Assembly: GCF_002903145.1 (NCBI RefSeq) | Contig: NZ_PPDJ01000004.1 | Span: 24,180 to 88,179, forward strand | Origin: Halobacteriovorax sp. DA5 | GTDB taxonomy: Bacteria; Bdellovibrionota; Bacteriovoracia; Bacteriovoracales; Bacteriovoracaceae | DNA: 64,000 nt | Reading direction: 5' to 3' | In this document: positions 37,320-47,101 of the stretch, piece after piece | Layout: each line of letters starts with the position of its first letter | How positions within the stretch are numbered: the stretch's first letter is position 1 | Made by a program: the position numbers and the translations under genes | Notes under the pieces: generated by a model | What the model saw: only the letters and a program-made list of their open reading frames with translations | Database searches by the model: none | Told to the model about the DNA's origin: nothing

Positions 37320-40300
37320 ATGAAAAAATTTATACAATACTTTATCGATAATCTTCTAATCTCTAACGTTTTATTCTTCAGTGTCTTTGTCATCGCAATC
37401 TTTGCGTGGACTAAAATTCCAAAGGAAGAAATGCCAGACTTTGAATCACCTTATGTTCGAATCATGACTGTTTTTCCAGGGGCAAGTGCAGAGGATGTGG
37501 AATTTTTTATTACAAAGCCCATTGAAGAAGAGTTAAAGAACGTTGCAGGTATCGAAGAAGTGCGCTCAGTTTCTTCAACAGGTTCAAGTTCTGTTACAGT
37601 TGTGATGCTTGAGAACTACCCGAACCCGAGAGAAGTTTACCTCGACATACAAGATGCGGCACTTCGTGCAGATCTTCCTAATGAAGCCGAACTCCCAACT
37701 TTTCATCAATTTAAATCTTCTGAAAAAGCATATATTGATATTGGATTCTATCTTGAGGGTAAAAGAGACCTATCAGTTAAAGACCGTGATCGCCTTCAAC
37801 AATTAGTTAGAAATTTTGAAACTCAAGTAAAGACACTACCTTCAGTATCAGGTGTTGATCGCAGTGGTTATCTTGATCCAGAAAATCATATCCTACTTAG
37901 TCCTACTAAGATAAAGGAAAATAAAATATCAATCCACAAAGTTGTTTCAAGCTTAAGAGAAAGTCATATTCGTGCTCCTATCGGAGTTTTAGAAGATACA
38001 CAGCAATCTAAAGTAACTTCAATTAATGAACTTATTGATGAAAGTGATTTTAAAGACCTTCTTGTTACAGGTAACTACGATGGTGAAGGTGTTACTCTTG
38101 ATCAAATAGCAACTTTTAGAAAATCTTTTGAAAAAACTAATAGCATCTATAAAATTAATGGCCATGAAGGAATCATGCTCAACTTAAAGAAGAGTCACAA
38201 TGTTGATATTCTTGAAGCAAATAAAGCGACCGTTGCCTTCATTGAAAAATACAAGAAAGGACAGCTCGATGATTTGAAAATCGTAACACTTGATGATGAG
38301 TCATACGATGTAAAAAATAGACTTGCCATTGTCGCCAGTAACGGACTACTTGGTTTTGCTCTTATTGTTCTCGTTCTCTTTTTATTTCTCGATTTTAAAT
38401 CAGGAATATGGGTCAGTATGGGGATCCCATTCACACTATGCTTCACCCTTATTTGTATGCTCATTTTTGATTACACAATCAATAATATGACTCTTGCTGC
38501 GATCATCATTGTAATGGGAATTGTCGTAGATGATGCCATTATTGTAGCTGAGAATATAGGCCGAATTACAGAAGATCACAAAGGGACTTTAAAAGAGTTA
38601 ATGGATAAGGTAACAGCAAATGCTGCGAGTCTTCTAATGCCTATCACAAGTGCAATTGCGACAACTTGTGTGGCCTTCCTGCCTCTCTTATTCTTTGGTG
38701 GATGGTTTGGAAAATTCGTCTACGTTCTTCCCTTTATTATTACGATGATGCTCGTTGCCTCATTACTTGAATCCTTCACAGTACTTCCAGCACACGTTTT
38801 CCAGAGAAAACCTAAGAAGAAACATGAAGTAAGTTGGTTTAGAAAATATGAAGCAATTTATGCAAATACCTTAGAGAAGGCCTTAAATTATCGCGCCCTA
38901 ATTGTTGTGATCTTCATCGCATCCACTGCCCTTTCGGGATATCTTTTCAAAACAAAACTTAAATTTGTGATGTTTCCAAGAGAAGAAAGTAAGGAATTGA
39001 GTTTAAGTGTTTACACTAAAAAAGGAACTTCAAAAGATGAAATGAATGAGTATCTTAAACCAATTGAAGATATTCTACTTGCCTCGACTAAGGAATTAAG
39101 TATTGTTGGTTTCCGTTCAAATGTAGGTCAATCAAGACGTGGTGGTGCCGTTAATTACAATCGTGCAAATATCAATGTTGAAATTTTACCTGCAGATGAA
39201 AGAGAACTTTCGGCAAATCAAATCATTGATATTTTAAAAGAAAGAATGAAAGACACTCCAAATATTGAAGAAGTGCGCTTCTTTAAATCTCGCTGGGGAA
39301 GTGGTTCTGGTTCAACGATTGAAATTCAAATTCAAGAAAATGATGACAAGATTAGAGCTGAGATTGCAAATATACTTGCAGAAAATCAAAAGGCCAATAA
39401 AACTCTTAAAAACGTTGAGATTGAAAGACCTATTAATACTAAAGAGTATAACTTTAAAATTAATCAAAATGAAATTTTAAGATTTGGCCTTACTCCAAGT
39501 GACGTTACCACTTCCCTACGTACATTTGTCCAAGGAACAGTTCTTTATACTCTTAAAAGTACTGATGAAGAGGTTGAAGTAAGACTTACTGTCGCTAAGA
39601 ATTACAAAGTTGATATCGAAAGATTAAAGCAACTAAGAATTGATAACGGTACGGGTGGCTATGTTCCTATCTCACGTTTTATAACAATTGAAGAAGTTGT
39701 AAAACCTTCTAATATTGAGCGTGTCGACTTTAAAAGAACGACAATGGTCTACTCTGATATTGAAGAAAGCTCTGGTGTTACTCCTTTAGAAGTAGCCGAT
39801 TACTATGAGAATGAAGTTTTTCCAGAAATTCTTAAAAAGTATCCATCTTCAATTATTAACTTTGTTGGTGAAATTGAGGAAACGAGGGAGTCTACAGGAG
39901 ACTTTATGATGGCAGGTTTTCTTGTCATTGCTTTAATTTATATGATCTTAACGATACAGTTTAAATCACTCTCGGCCCCACTAATAATTATGACGATTAT
40001 TCCAATTGGGGTATCCGGAGTTATTTATATTCTTATGGCACACAGTATGGAAATTTTTGGATTCTTTGCAGTCATCGGTGCACTAGGAATGGTTGGGGTT
40101 GTAGTCAATGATTCAATAGTCCTCATTGATAAGTTAATCAATGATACTAAGTTTACGACAGATAAGAAGGATCTTTACAAGCAGATTGGTGAAATCTCTT
40201 CAACAAGACTTAGAGCAATTATCCTGACAACACTAACAACTGTTATTGGGGTACTTCCTACGGCCTACGGTTTTGCGGGATACGATTCAATGTTATCAGA

Positions 40301-40442
40301 GATGATGCTTACAATGGGCTGGGGTCTTGCTATCTCGACAGTCATTACATTATTTCTAACACCGGCGATCTTCTCATATTTATCGAGGTTTTTAGTGACT
40401 CAAGATATACCAGAAGAAGAAGCCTTTCTAAGCGAGAAATAG
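37320..40442 (+). CDS. RND-family efflux transporter, inner-membrane subunit
   Basis: 1040 residues with classical AcrB/CzcA layout: N-terminal helix (about 8-30), periplasmic domain with PGASAEDVEFFITKPIEEEL (about 60), a helix bundle from about 335 to 495 with the proton-relay motif GIVVDDAIIVAEN (near residue 400), a second periplasmic domain, and a second helix bundle (about 855-1030) with VVVNDSIVLIDK. The substrate is unknown. No membrane-fusion protein or outer-membrane factor is encoded next to it. The 5' end looks leaderless. A hairpin follows the stop. Confidence 0.93.
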   Translation: MKKFIQYFIDNLLISNVLFFSVFVIAIFAWTKIPKEEMPDFESPYVRIMTVFPGASAEDVEFFITKPIEEELKNVAGIEEVRSVSSTGSSSVTVVMLENYPNPREVYLDIQDAALRADLPNEAELPTFHQFKSSEKAYIDIGFYLEGKRDLSVKDRDRLQQLVRNFETQVKTLPSVSGVDRSGYLDPENHILLSPTKIKENKISIHKVVSSLRESHIRAPIGVLEDTQQSKVTSINELIDESDFKDLLVTGNYDGEGVTLDQIATFRKSFEKTNSIYKINGHEGIMLNLKKSHNVDILEANKATVAFIEKYKKGQLDDLKIVTLDDESYDVKNRLAIVASNGLLGFALIVLVLFLFLDFKSGIWVSMGIPFTLCFTLICMLIFDYTINNMTLAAIIIVMGIVVDDAIIVAENIGRITEDHKGTLKELMDKVTANAASLLMPITSAIATTCVAFLPLLFFGGWFGKFVYVLPFIITMMLVASLLESFTVLPAHVFQRKPKKKHEVSWFRKYEAIYANTLEKALNYRALIVVIFIASTALSGYLFKTKLKFVMFPREESKELSLSVYTKKGTSKDEMNEYLKPIEDILLASTKELSIVGFRSNVGQSRRGGAVNYNRANINVEILPADERELSANQIIDILKERMKDTPNIEEVRFFKSRWGSGSGSTIEIQIQENDDKIRAEIANILAENQKANKTLKNVEIERPINTKEYNFKINQNEILRFGLTPSDVTTSLRTFVQGTVLYTLKSTDEEVEVRLTVAKNYKVDIERLKQLRIDNGTGGYVPISRFITIEEVVKPSNIERVDFKRTTMVYSDIEESSGVTPLEVADYYENEVFPEILKKYPSSIINFVGEIEETRESTGDFMMAGFLVIALIYMILTIQFKSLSAPLIIMTIIPIGVSGVIYILMAHSMEIFGFFAVIGALGMVGVVVNDSIVLIDKLINDTKFTTDKKDLYKQIGEISSTRLRAIILTTLTTVIGVLPTAYGFAGYDSMLSEMMLTMGWGLAISTVITLFLTPAIFSYLSRFLVTQDIPEEEAFLSEK

Positions 40443-40451
40443 ATTATTAAG

Positions 40452-40490
40452 TACCTGATATTATGTCCTTATGGCCGTTAATATCAGGTA
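40452..40490. terminator. Large hairpin after the RND gene
   Basis: TACCTGATATTA (40452-40463) and TAATATCAGGTA (40479-40490) form a perfect 12-bp stem around a 15-base loop. It has no T-run, so it may be an mRNA end structure, not a classical terminator. Confidence 0.5.
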
Positions 40491-40585
40491 TCCATTCAAT
40501 AAAAAATCTTGTCCATTTTATTTACGGCCCTTTACGTTTTTTCAAAACACTAATTCCAGTGACTAAATAATGATAATTTCTTCAT

Positions 40586-42874
40586 ATGAGCAAATTCAAT
40601 ATTTTGAAGAAATTTCTTATCCTGATGCTAGGTACTTACCTTTTATGTACTCCTACGAGCTTTGGCCAGGATACGACGACTGAACTTCAACTCAAAATTG
40701 AACAGTTATTAATTCACAATGATCTAGGTGAAGATGTCGCAGAGAAACTAATCTTTGGTATAAATGATATTGAGTCTCGTGAAGGCGAAAATCTTGATAT
40801 CGAAAAAATCACCAATGATTTGGAAAAACTAAAAGAAGAAAATGATGATCTCTATGAAAATGTAGAGCTAGAAGTTCTTCCTCTTAACGAAGCTAGCGTT
40901 TCGATAAAATTTGAAATGCAAAAAAAGAGACTCATAAAAAGAGTTATTATTAGAGTATTTGATAATCAAAACCTAGAAAATGATATTGAAAGTGATCTTA
41001 GATCAAAGCTTTCACTTCGTCGTGGAGCTTTCTTCAAGTCAAAACAAATGCTTGAAGATTTAAATACAATTAGTGAGTTCTATAAGTCAAAAGGCCATGC
41101 ACTTACTAAAGTTGCTAAGAAGTTAAAGCTTGATAAGGAAGATGAAATTAGTATCTTCTTCGATATTTATCTTAACTCAGAACAAATTAAAATTAACGAT
41201 ATCAACTTCGACGGTAATAATACTTTTACCTCAAGACAATTAAGAGAGTTGATTTCTTCGAAAGAGTCTCACCTCTTTTCTAAAAACCTATTCATTGAAA
41301 GCACATTTCTTGAAGACGTCGAAAGAGTCAAAAGACATTACATGGAGCAAGGCTTCATCAATATTGAAGTTACACCATCATTTAAAATCGAAAAAACAAA
41401 GGCAAATCTACTTTTTACTATTAAAGAAAATGATCAACTAAAATTAGATCAATTATCGATTAGTGGTAATGAAGTATTTTCTAACGAAGAAATTTTAAAA
41501 ACTTTAAATATTAAATTACCATCAGTTTTTTCTATAAAAAAACAGAGAGAAGCTATTCAAAAGCTAAGAGAAGTCTATGGTGAAAAAGGATATGTATTTG
41601 CTCATATCACAATGAATTATGATCAAAATAAAAGAAGCGCATCCTTAAATATAGAAGAAGGTGTTGTCCAAAAAATTATAAAGATGGAAATTATCGGTAA
41701 TACAAAAACAACGCCAGAAACGATTTACGAGCTGATCTCAATTTATAATGGAGAAATCGTCAATACGAACAAAATCAATGAATCAATACTCGCTCTATAT
41801 AAAAGTGGCTTCTTTAGAGATGTTAAAATTGACTATACCCCGATGACTAAGAGTGCGGGTAAGATCATAATTCAGGTACAGGAAGAGAGTACTCAAACTA
41901 TCCAATTCTCTCTTGGATCCGTTTATGGAGGTGCAGGCTTTGGTGTTTCATTAAGTGATGGAAACCTATTTGGGACGGGAAGTTCATTGGCCCTAACGAC
42001 AATGATTTCAAAAGAGATCAATCGTATTGGGCTGGTTTATAATGACCAACATCTTTTCGGTTCAAATATTAGTTTAAATATTGCGGCCAATCACGACACT
42101 GAAAGAAGCTTTCATTATAACGAAAATAAATCAGCTATTCGTATTCTCTTTGAGAAACAGTTAACAAAGAATATTAAAGTTGGCCTAGGTACTAGGCTTG
42201 AGTATATTTCTGTTAATAGTTTGTCACAACAATATGCTTCTGACATTAATCTATCTGATACTAAAGACGTTGTTAGTGGTCTTATCGGCTCATTTGCATA
42301 TCGATTTGAAGATGCAAATGATAAGGGATTAAAAACAAACGGTACTATTTCTATTCACCTACTGCCTTCATTTAATAAGCAAGATTTGTTTTTTAAAAGT
42401 ATTGTAAATGCTCAGACATCCCGTGAACTCTACCGCAATCAAGATGGAGGAGCTCACCGTATTTCGGGAAGAATCACTCTTGGTTATGCCTCCGAACAAA
42501 CTCCATTTTACGAGCGTCTTCAAGGTGGAGGAAATGGAACAATACGTGGATTTGAATACGGGTCAATTAGTAAGGATGGGCAGCTAGGATCTAATTCAAT
42601 GATCTCGGCCAACCTTACATATAGTATGCCTATTTATAAAGATGTCTTTAGTGGAGTTCTATTTCTTGATGCATTCACTCCAGGAGATAGCTCATTAGCA
42701 ATGGATGACTTTAGACTTGTTGGTGGACTAGGCCTAAGGGCAAAAATGGATGCTGGCTTTGTTTCAGAAACATTTGAAGCAGGACTAACGATACCACTTC
42801 TAAGTAAAGATGGAGATATAACAAAACCATTCTACTTTATTATCGGGGAATATGACCCTGCTTATAACTTATAA
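40586..42874 (+). CDS. Omp85 family outer-membrane protein (BamA/TamA-like)
   Basis: 762 residues with a signal peptide (KKFLILMLGTYLLCTPTSFGQ). At least four POTRA-like repeats lie at about residues 115-440, each with the pattern hxxI.I.GN..fs (for example INDINFDGNNTFT, LDQLSISGNEVFS, IKMEIIGNTKTT), followed by a C-terminal barrel. The Omp85 barrel motif is present as GGGNGTIRGFEYG (the VRGF/Y loop motif). Such proteins insert or export outer-membrane proteins. It heads an operon with a PAP2 phosphatase and an exported protein, which is not the usual bamA context, so a specialised paralogue is likely. Confidence 0.85.
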   Translation: MSKFNILKKFLILMLGTYLLCTPTSFGQDTTTELQLKIEQLLIHNDLGEDVAEKLIFGINDIESREGENLDIEKITNDLEKLKEENDDLYENVELEVLPLNEASVSIKFEMQKKRLIKRVIIRVFDNQNLENDIESDLRSKLSLRRGAFFKSKQMLEDLNTISEFYKSKGHALTKVAKKLKLDKEDEISIFFDIYLNSEQIKINDINFDGNNTFTSRQLRELISSKESHLFSKNLFIESTFLEDVERVKRHYMEQGFINIEVTPSFKIEKTKANLLFTIKENDQLKLDQLSISGNEVFSNEEILKTLNIKLPSVFSIKKQREAIQKLREVYGEKGYVFAHITMNYDQNKRSASLNIEEGVVQKIIKMEIIGNTKTTPETIYELISIYNGEIVNTNKINESILALYKSGFFRDVKIDYTPMTKSAGKIIIQVQEESTQTIQFSLGSVYGGAGFGVSLSDGNLFGTGSSLALTTMISKEINRIGLVYNDQHLFGSNISLNIAANHDTERSFHYNENKSAIRILFEKQLTKNIKVGLGTRLEYISVNSLSQQYASDINLSDTKDVVSGLIGSFAYRFEDANDKGLKTNGTISIHLLPSFNKQDLFFKSIVNAQTSRELYRNQDGGAHRISGRITLGYASEQTPFYERLQGGGNGTIRGFEYGSISKDGQLGSNSMISANLTYSMPIYKDVFSGVLFLDAFTPGDSSLAMDDFRLVGGLGLRAKMDAGFVSETFEAGLTIPLLSKDGDITKPFYFIIGEYDPAYNL

Positions 42875-42885
42875 GGAGATTAAAT

Positions 42886-44628
42886 ATGAATTTTAATCGA
42901 TTACCTCAACTTATTACTGCCTTGGCCTTACTAGGTACTGTGGGTGTAAAAGCAAAGAATCTCGAAGTTTGTGATCGTCTTCAAAAAGACATCAAGATCG
43001 AGGAAGTAGATTTTCAAACAGCTTTAAATGACGCTCAAGATTTATCTGACTCTGCAAAACACTGTAAAGCGGCCAGAAGTTATCAACTGGCACTCGTAAA
43101 AGATCAAAAGCTGGCCTTAGATCAAGGTGTTGATATCAAGTTATTAAACGAGCTATATGAAGGGAATTATTTAAATGACTATGCGAACTTTTCTCTTTCA
43201 TTAAAGAAGCTAGTTAAAAATCATCCTAGCTCTGAGACAATTCATTACCAACTTGCTGACCTCTATAATCAGAACCTACCTACTGATATTAAAAATATGC
43301 CTGTTGGTAATTTTGTTAAAGAAGATGGAAGTGCAAATGATATCGTTAATGAAGCCATTATGGTTCAAGAAGACTTTTTGAGAAGCTTTCCAAATTCAAT
43401 GATGCTAACAGATATCCAAAGTAAACTTAGTAATTCAAAAACAAAGCGCTTAGAGAAAACTCTATCAGACTTTAAATATGAAATTTGGCTTAATAAGAAA
43501 ACAAAAGATAAAGATATCTATGAATATCAAGCAGCTCTACTCATGCAAGAGCTTTCTTCAAATGAAGACAGTCGTATAAAGGCACAGGCCCTTCTAGAGC
43601 TATTTGAATTATACAATAGTCATCAAACTAAGCTAATTGATGCGAAAGAGAGAATGGCACAAGTTGCTTTTCTTCTTAGTGAAAGTAGTAATGTTAAAGA
43701 TCGTGAAGTTAGAAAAGTTCTAAAGGACCTAAAGAAAGCAGGAATTGCAGTAGCAGCGGTAAGCGAAAGCGAGCTTAATCAAGCGATACAAGATAGTAGT
43801 GAGATAAAAAAATCACTTCTTAGCGATGCAGATTTAAAAGAGCTTCTAAAAAATAAAAAAGGGCGTGATCGCTCAATCTTTATGCCAATCGAGTTCTCTG
43901 ATTCAGAGAAGTCACTTATGCTTAAAACACTTGGTGTTGTAGGTGTTATGATGGCATTTGATCGCCCGCTAATGGATTTCGTACAGGATAATAAGAACGA
44001 CACTCTGACGACAATTACTGACTTCACAAATAATTATGGTGAAGCGGCCGGACTTGTGCCACTAGTTGGAGCATCAATGGCCATTGGTCTTGTTTTTAAA
44101 AACGATCAATTTAAACGTGCAGCAGTAAGAAGTGTTGGCGCAGTGTTAATTGGGCAATTGGCCACTCAACTACTTAAGTCATTGAGTTCACGTGCAAGAC
44201 CTCGTGAGGGGAAAGGCCCATATCACTTTGATCGAGTGAACTTTGGTCGAAATAATACGTCTTTCTCTTCAGGTCACTCTGCAGGTGCTTGGTCAGTTAT
44301 GACAGTTTTCGCCACAGAATTTAAAGACACTAAAATCGTTCCAATAGCAGCTTATTCATTAGCAGCACTAACAAGTTTTGCTCGCGTGTATAAGAATGCT
44401 CATTGGTTCTCAGATGTTACTCTAGGGGCGCTTATTGGATGGATTTCCGGTAAGTTAATGTACAAATTATTTGATAAAAAACAAGACGGCCCAGTAACAT
44501 TTACTCCAGTAACTGGTGACCTAAACGGTGGTGCTGTAACATACAAGGTAGAAGGTCAAAAAGATCTTAGGGCCTGGCCAATTGACTACTACAAATTAGT
44601 ATTCTCACCTACTGATAACGAGAACTAG
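42886..44628 (+). CDS. PAP2-family phosphatase with a long N-terminal exported domain
   Basis: 580 residues. A weak N-terminal signal or anchor (ITALALLGTVGVKAK) is followed by a helical, probably repeat-type domain to about residue 330. Then comes a PAP2/acid-phosphatase domain whose three motifs are visible: KSLSSRARP (motif 1), SFSSGHSAGAW (motif 2, catalytic His) and SFARVYKNAHWFSDVTLG (motif 3 with His and Asp). PAP2 enzymes remove phosphates from lipid substrates such as undecaprenyl pyrophosphate, phosphatidic acid or lipid A. Here it is likely in the inner membrane facing the periplasm. It lies 11 bases after the Omp85 gene with AAGGAG. Confidence 0.85.
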   Translation: MNFNRLPQLITALALLGTVGVKAKNLEVCDRLQKDIKIEEVDFQTALNDAQDLSDSAKHCKAARSYQLALVKDQKLALDQGVDIKLLNELYEGNYLNDYANFSLSLKKLVKNHPSSETIHYQLADLYNQNLPTDIKNMPVGNFVKEDGSANDIVNEAIMVQEDFLRSFPNSMMLTDIQSKLSNSKTKRLEKTLSDFKYEIWLNKKTKDKDIYEYQAALLMQELSSNEDSRIKAQALLELFELYNSHQTKLIDAKERMAQVAFLLSESSNVKDREVRKVLKDLKKAGIAVAAVSESELNQAIQDSSEIKKSLLSDADLKELLKNKKGRDRSIFMPIEFSDSEKSLMLKTLGVVGVMMAFDRPLMDFVQDNKNDTLTTITDFTNNYGEAAGLVPLVGASMAIGLVFKNDQFKRAAVRSVGAVLIGQLATQLLKSLSSRARPREGKGPYHFDRVNFGRNNTSFSSGHSAGAWSVMTVFATEFKDTKIVPIAAYSLAALTSFARVYKNAHWFSDVTLGALIGWISGKLMYKLFDKKQDGPVTFTPVTGDLNGGAVTYKVEGQKDLRAWPIDYYKLVFSPTDNEN

Positions 44629-44636
44629 GAAGTAAA

Positions 44637-46439
44637 TTGAAGATTGTTTTTACTCTGATATTATCAATAATCATTGCTCTAGGTACTAGCTCTAGTACCT
44701 GGGCATTTGATTTTGTGTTAGATGAAAACCATGCTGTTTTAAAAGATATTGAGAAGCTAGTTAATAAGAATTGGAAGAATCTTAAGGAGCTTCAAGAGAA
44801 TGAAGAGTGGCTTGAAGCACAACTAAAACTTCAATATTTTGGAACAATCTATCAAAAAGGATGGCATGGGCCCAAGGTTCAAAGAAATATCTATCCTGCA
44901 ATTAATGGTCAATTCCTAGTTGTGGACTCTGTCACACTTAATGCTCCAGTTCTGGAGCAGATGGCATATATCGGTGCGAACTTTCTATTTAAAACGCTTG
45001 TTCCCGTTTTACAGGGCGCTCCAATTGAAGAGCGTAAGTTTTCAAAAGTGACGACGGTTGATTCATACGAACAAGCAATAACTCTTAATCATATGAAGGT
45101 TAACGAACTTCCAATGACAAGAGCGAAACTTAATCAACTCAAAGATGGAGAACAAGTTAATACTATACTCATGAATGGCTTTGCTTCACGCATGAATTTA
45201 ATCTGGTTAGAATTCCTTGATGTAGTCATTCCTGTTCTTGATCGCTTCGGCCCAAAAGCTAAGTTTAAAGTAATGAAGGCCTTAGATATTACCATCGAAA
45301 AAGCTGCGCAGGATATAGCGCTCATCACAATTAAAAACTTAAATGAGAGATCAAAAGGCCTAGGTTTGGGACTAAGTGTTTTCTTAGATGAAGTAATTGA
45401 TCTCCCTATATCTATCGGTATCAATGGATCAGCAGGTTACTCTCCTATCGTTTTTAACTACAAGAATAAAGAAAGTAAGATCAACGAACTTGTTTACAAG
45501 GTGGATCTTAGTACAAAAGAAGGACTTGATGCTTACCTAAGCTTTCTAGCTCAAGATTTTTCTAAGCTACAAGACCTTGAAGAAAAAAGAAATCAAAGCG
45601 TTGATCTCTATATTCAAAAAGAAGGCGATATCAAAAATAGCGAGTTCAATTGGGGTTTAAATCTTCTTCTTTGGAAATCAGGTGCTCGCTATATAAAAGA
45701 AGATGGCAAGTATACAACGACATTTAATAATGGCGATGCTTACCATTACGACATTATCGAACATAAGAAAATTACTGATCATAAAGGATTTTCAGGAAAA
45801 GAAAATAGAAGCTTTGAAGTAAAAGCGATCGTTCCTACAAATGAAGATGCTATCTCTAGCTTTAGTTTGGAGCTTAGTTACTCATATTCTGATGAAATTG
45901 CCACAGGCCGTGAACTAAATAATGAGGCGCAATTTCTCTTTGAACGATACCTTGATAATGGAATGAGAATTGATTTCGATAAAAAGAAGAAGTATGGCAA
46001 GGTACAAATTCACTCTTCTCTTATGTTTTCAACAAAGGCAATTTCAGAGATTATGAATGTTGATGATTTTGATTTATGGGAATCAATCGCCTTAGCTTTT
46101 GATTATACAAATTCTCTTATTTGGATTGATGAAGCTAAAAGACGTCAATTTGAAAGAGAGAATTATGTATACAACGACTCCCATAGTGGGCAACAGAATC
46201 GCCTCTCACAAAGTGAGAAAAGAAAGCTAAAGCAGCTTGAAAACTTAAAGCTTGCAAAGAAGATTTATAATATTTTACATAAAATGCGTGTTAACGGTCT
46301 TACTAAGGAAAAGGCAGCTCTCTTAGTTGAAAGTCTTCGAAATTCTAAGCTAGGGCCAAAGCTTCAAAGAGCTATGGTCAATATCATTGGACTTAATGAT
46401 CTCATGGGACAGGGATATATTAGAGGAAATCTCTACTAG
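44637..46439 (+). CDS. Large exported protein of unknown function
   Basis: 600 residues starting at a TTG (44637) with AGGA just upstream at the previous gene's stop. Signal peptide KIVFTLILSIIIALGTSSS. The mature part has a helical N-terminal region, then strand-rich segments such as ISIGINGSAGYSP and SSFSLELSYSYSDE, and a basic helical C-terminus. I recognise no family. Third gene of the Omp85-PAP2 operon (8-base gap). It shares by eye some local resemblance with the 630-residue exported protein at 15.6 kb. Confidence 0.65.
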   Translation: MKIVFTLILSIIIALGTSSSTWAFDFVLDENHAVLKDIEKLVNKNWKNLKELQENEEWLEAQLKLQYFGTIYQKGWHGPKVQRNIYPAINGQFLVVDSVTLNAPVLEQMAYIGANFLFKTLVPVLQGAPIEERKFSKVTTVDSYEQAITLNHMKVNELPMTRAKLNQLKDGEQVNTILMNGFASRMNLIWLEFLDVVIPVLDRFGPKAKFKVMKALDITIEKAAQDIALITIKNLNERSKGLGLGLSVFLDEVIDLPISIGINGSAGYSPIVFNYKNKESKINELVYKVDLSTKEGLDAYLSFLAQDFSKLQDLEEKRNQSVDLYIQKEGDIKNSEFNWGLNLLLWKSGARYIKEDGKYTTTFNNGDAYHYDIIEHKKITDHKGFSGKENRSFEVKAIVPTNEDAISSFSLELSYSYSDEIATGRELNNEAQFLFERYLDNGMRIDFDKKKKYGKVQIHSSLMFSTKAISEIMNVDDFDLWESIALAFDYTNSLIWIDEAKRRQFERENYVYNDSHSGQQNRLSQSEKRKLKQLENLKLAKKIYNILHKMRVNGLTKEKAALLVESLRNSKLGPKLQRAMVNIIGLNDLMGQGYIRGNLY

Positions 46440-46441
46440 TC

Positions 46442-47032
46442 TCATTTAACAAGTTTTTTAAGTTTCTTTCCGTGCAAGTAACAATTTTGACTATGGTCTT
46501 GGACAATTCCACATGCCTGTAAGAAAGCATATATGATAGTGCTTCCAACAAAGCGAAATCCCCTCTTTTTTAAATCTTTTGATATGGCGTCACTTAACTC
46601 TGTTTTTGAGGGATAATCTTTAAGGCCAGAAAAGCTATTATAGATAGTCTTTCCATTTGTAAAAGACCAAATATACTTATCAAAGCTTCCAAACTCCTTT
46701 TGAACTTCGATAAAGTACTTAGCATTTGAAACTGTTGACTCAACTTTTAGGCGATTTCTAATAATCCCCGGATCGAGTAAGAGTTTTTCAATCTTTGCCG
46801 GTGTGATTTTTGAAACTTTCTTCACATCAAAATTATGGAAAACCTTACGATAATGCTCTCTTTTAGTTAATACAGTTTCCCAACTAAGGCCCGCCTGTGC
46901 ACCTTCTAGAATAAGGAATTCGAAGAGAGTTCGATCATCGTGAACAGGTCTTCCCCACTCTTTATCATGATAATCGACATATTGTTTATTTGATAATTTT
47001 AACCACGGGCATCTTTCTTTCATAACGATCAT
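46442..47032 (-). CDS. tag: DNA-3-methyladenine glycosylase I
   Basis: Base-excision repair enzyme that removes 3-methyladenine. It matches Tag: ERCPWLKLSN...YHDKEWGRP near the start, the catalytic-region segment LEGAQAGLSWETVLTKREHYRKVF (about residues 41-64), and the C-terminal zinc ligands in GIVQDHSQNCYLH. 196 residues versus 187 in E. coli. AAAAGG lies six bases before the ATG at 47032. It is convergent with the preceding operon, with 2 bases between the stop codons. Confidence 0.94.
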   Translation of the reverse strand: MIVMKERCPWLKLSNKQYVDYHDKEWGRPVHDDRTLFEFLILEGAQAGLSWETVLTKREHYRKVFHNFDVKKVSKITPAKIEKLLLDPGIIRNRLKVESTVSNAKYFIEVQKEFGSFDKYIWSFTNGKTIYNSFSGLKDYPSKTELSDAISKDLKKRGFRFVGSTIIYAFLQACGIVQDHSQNCYLHGKKLKKLVK

Positions 47033-47101
47033 TATAAACCTTTTTTAAATTATAAATAAGGATTAAAATAAACCTTCATGTACTTTCAGAAAGGATAATA
47101 A

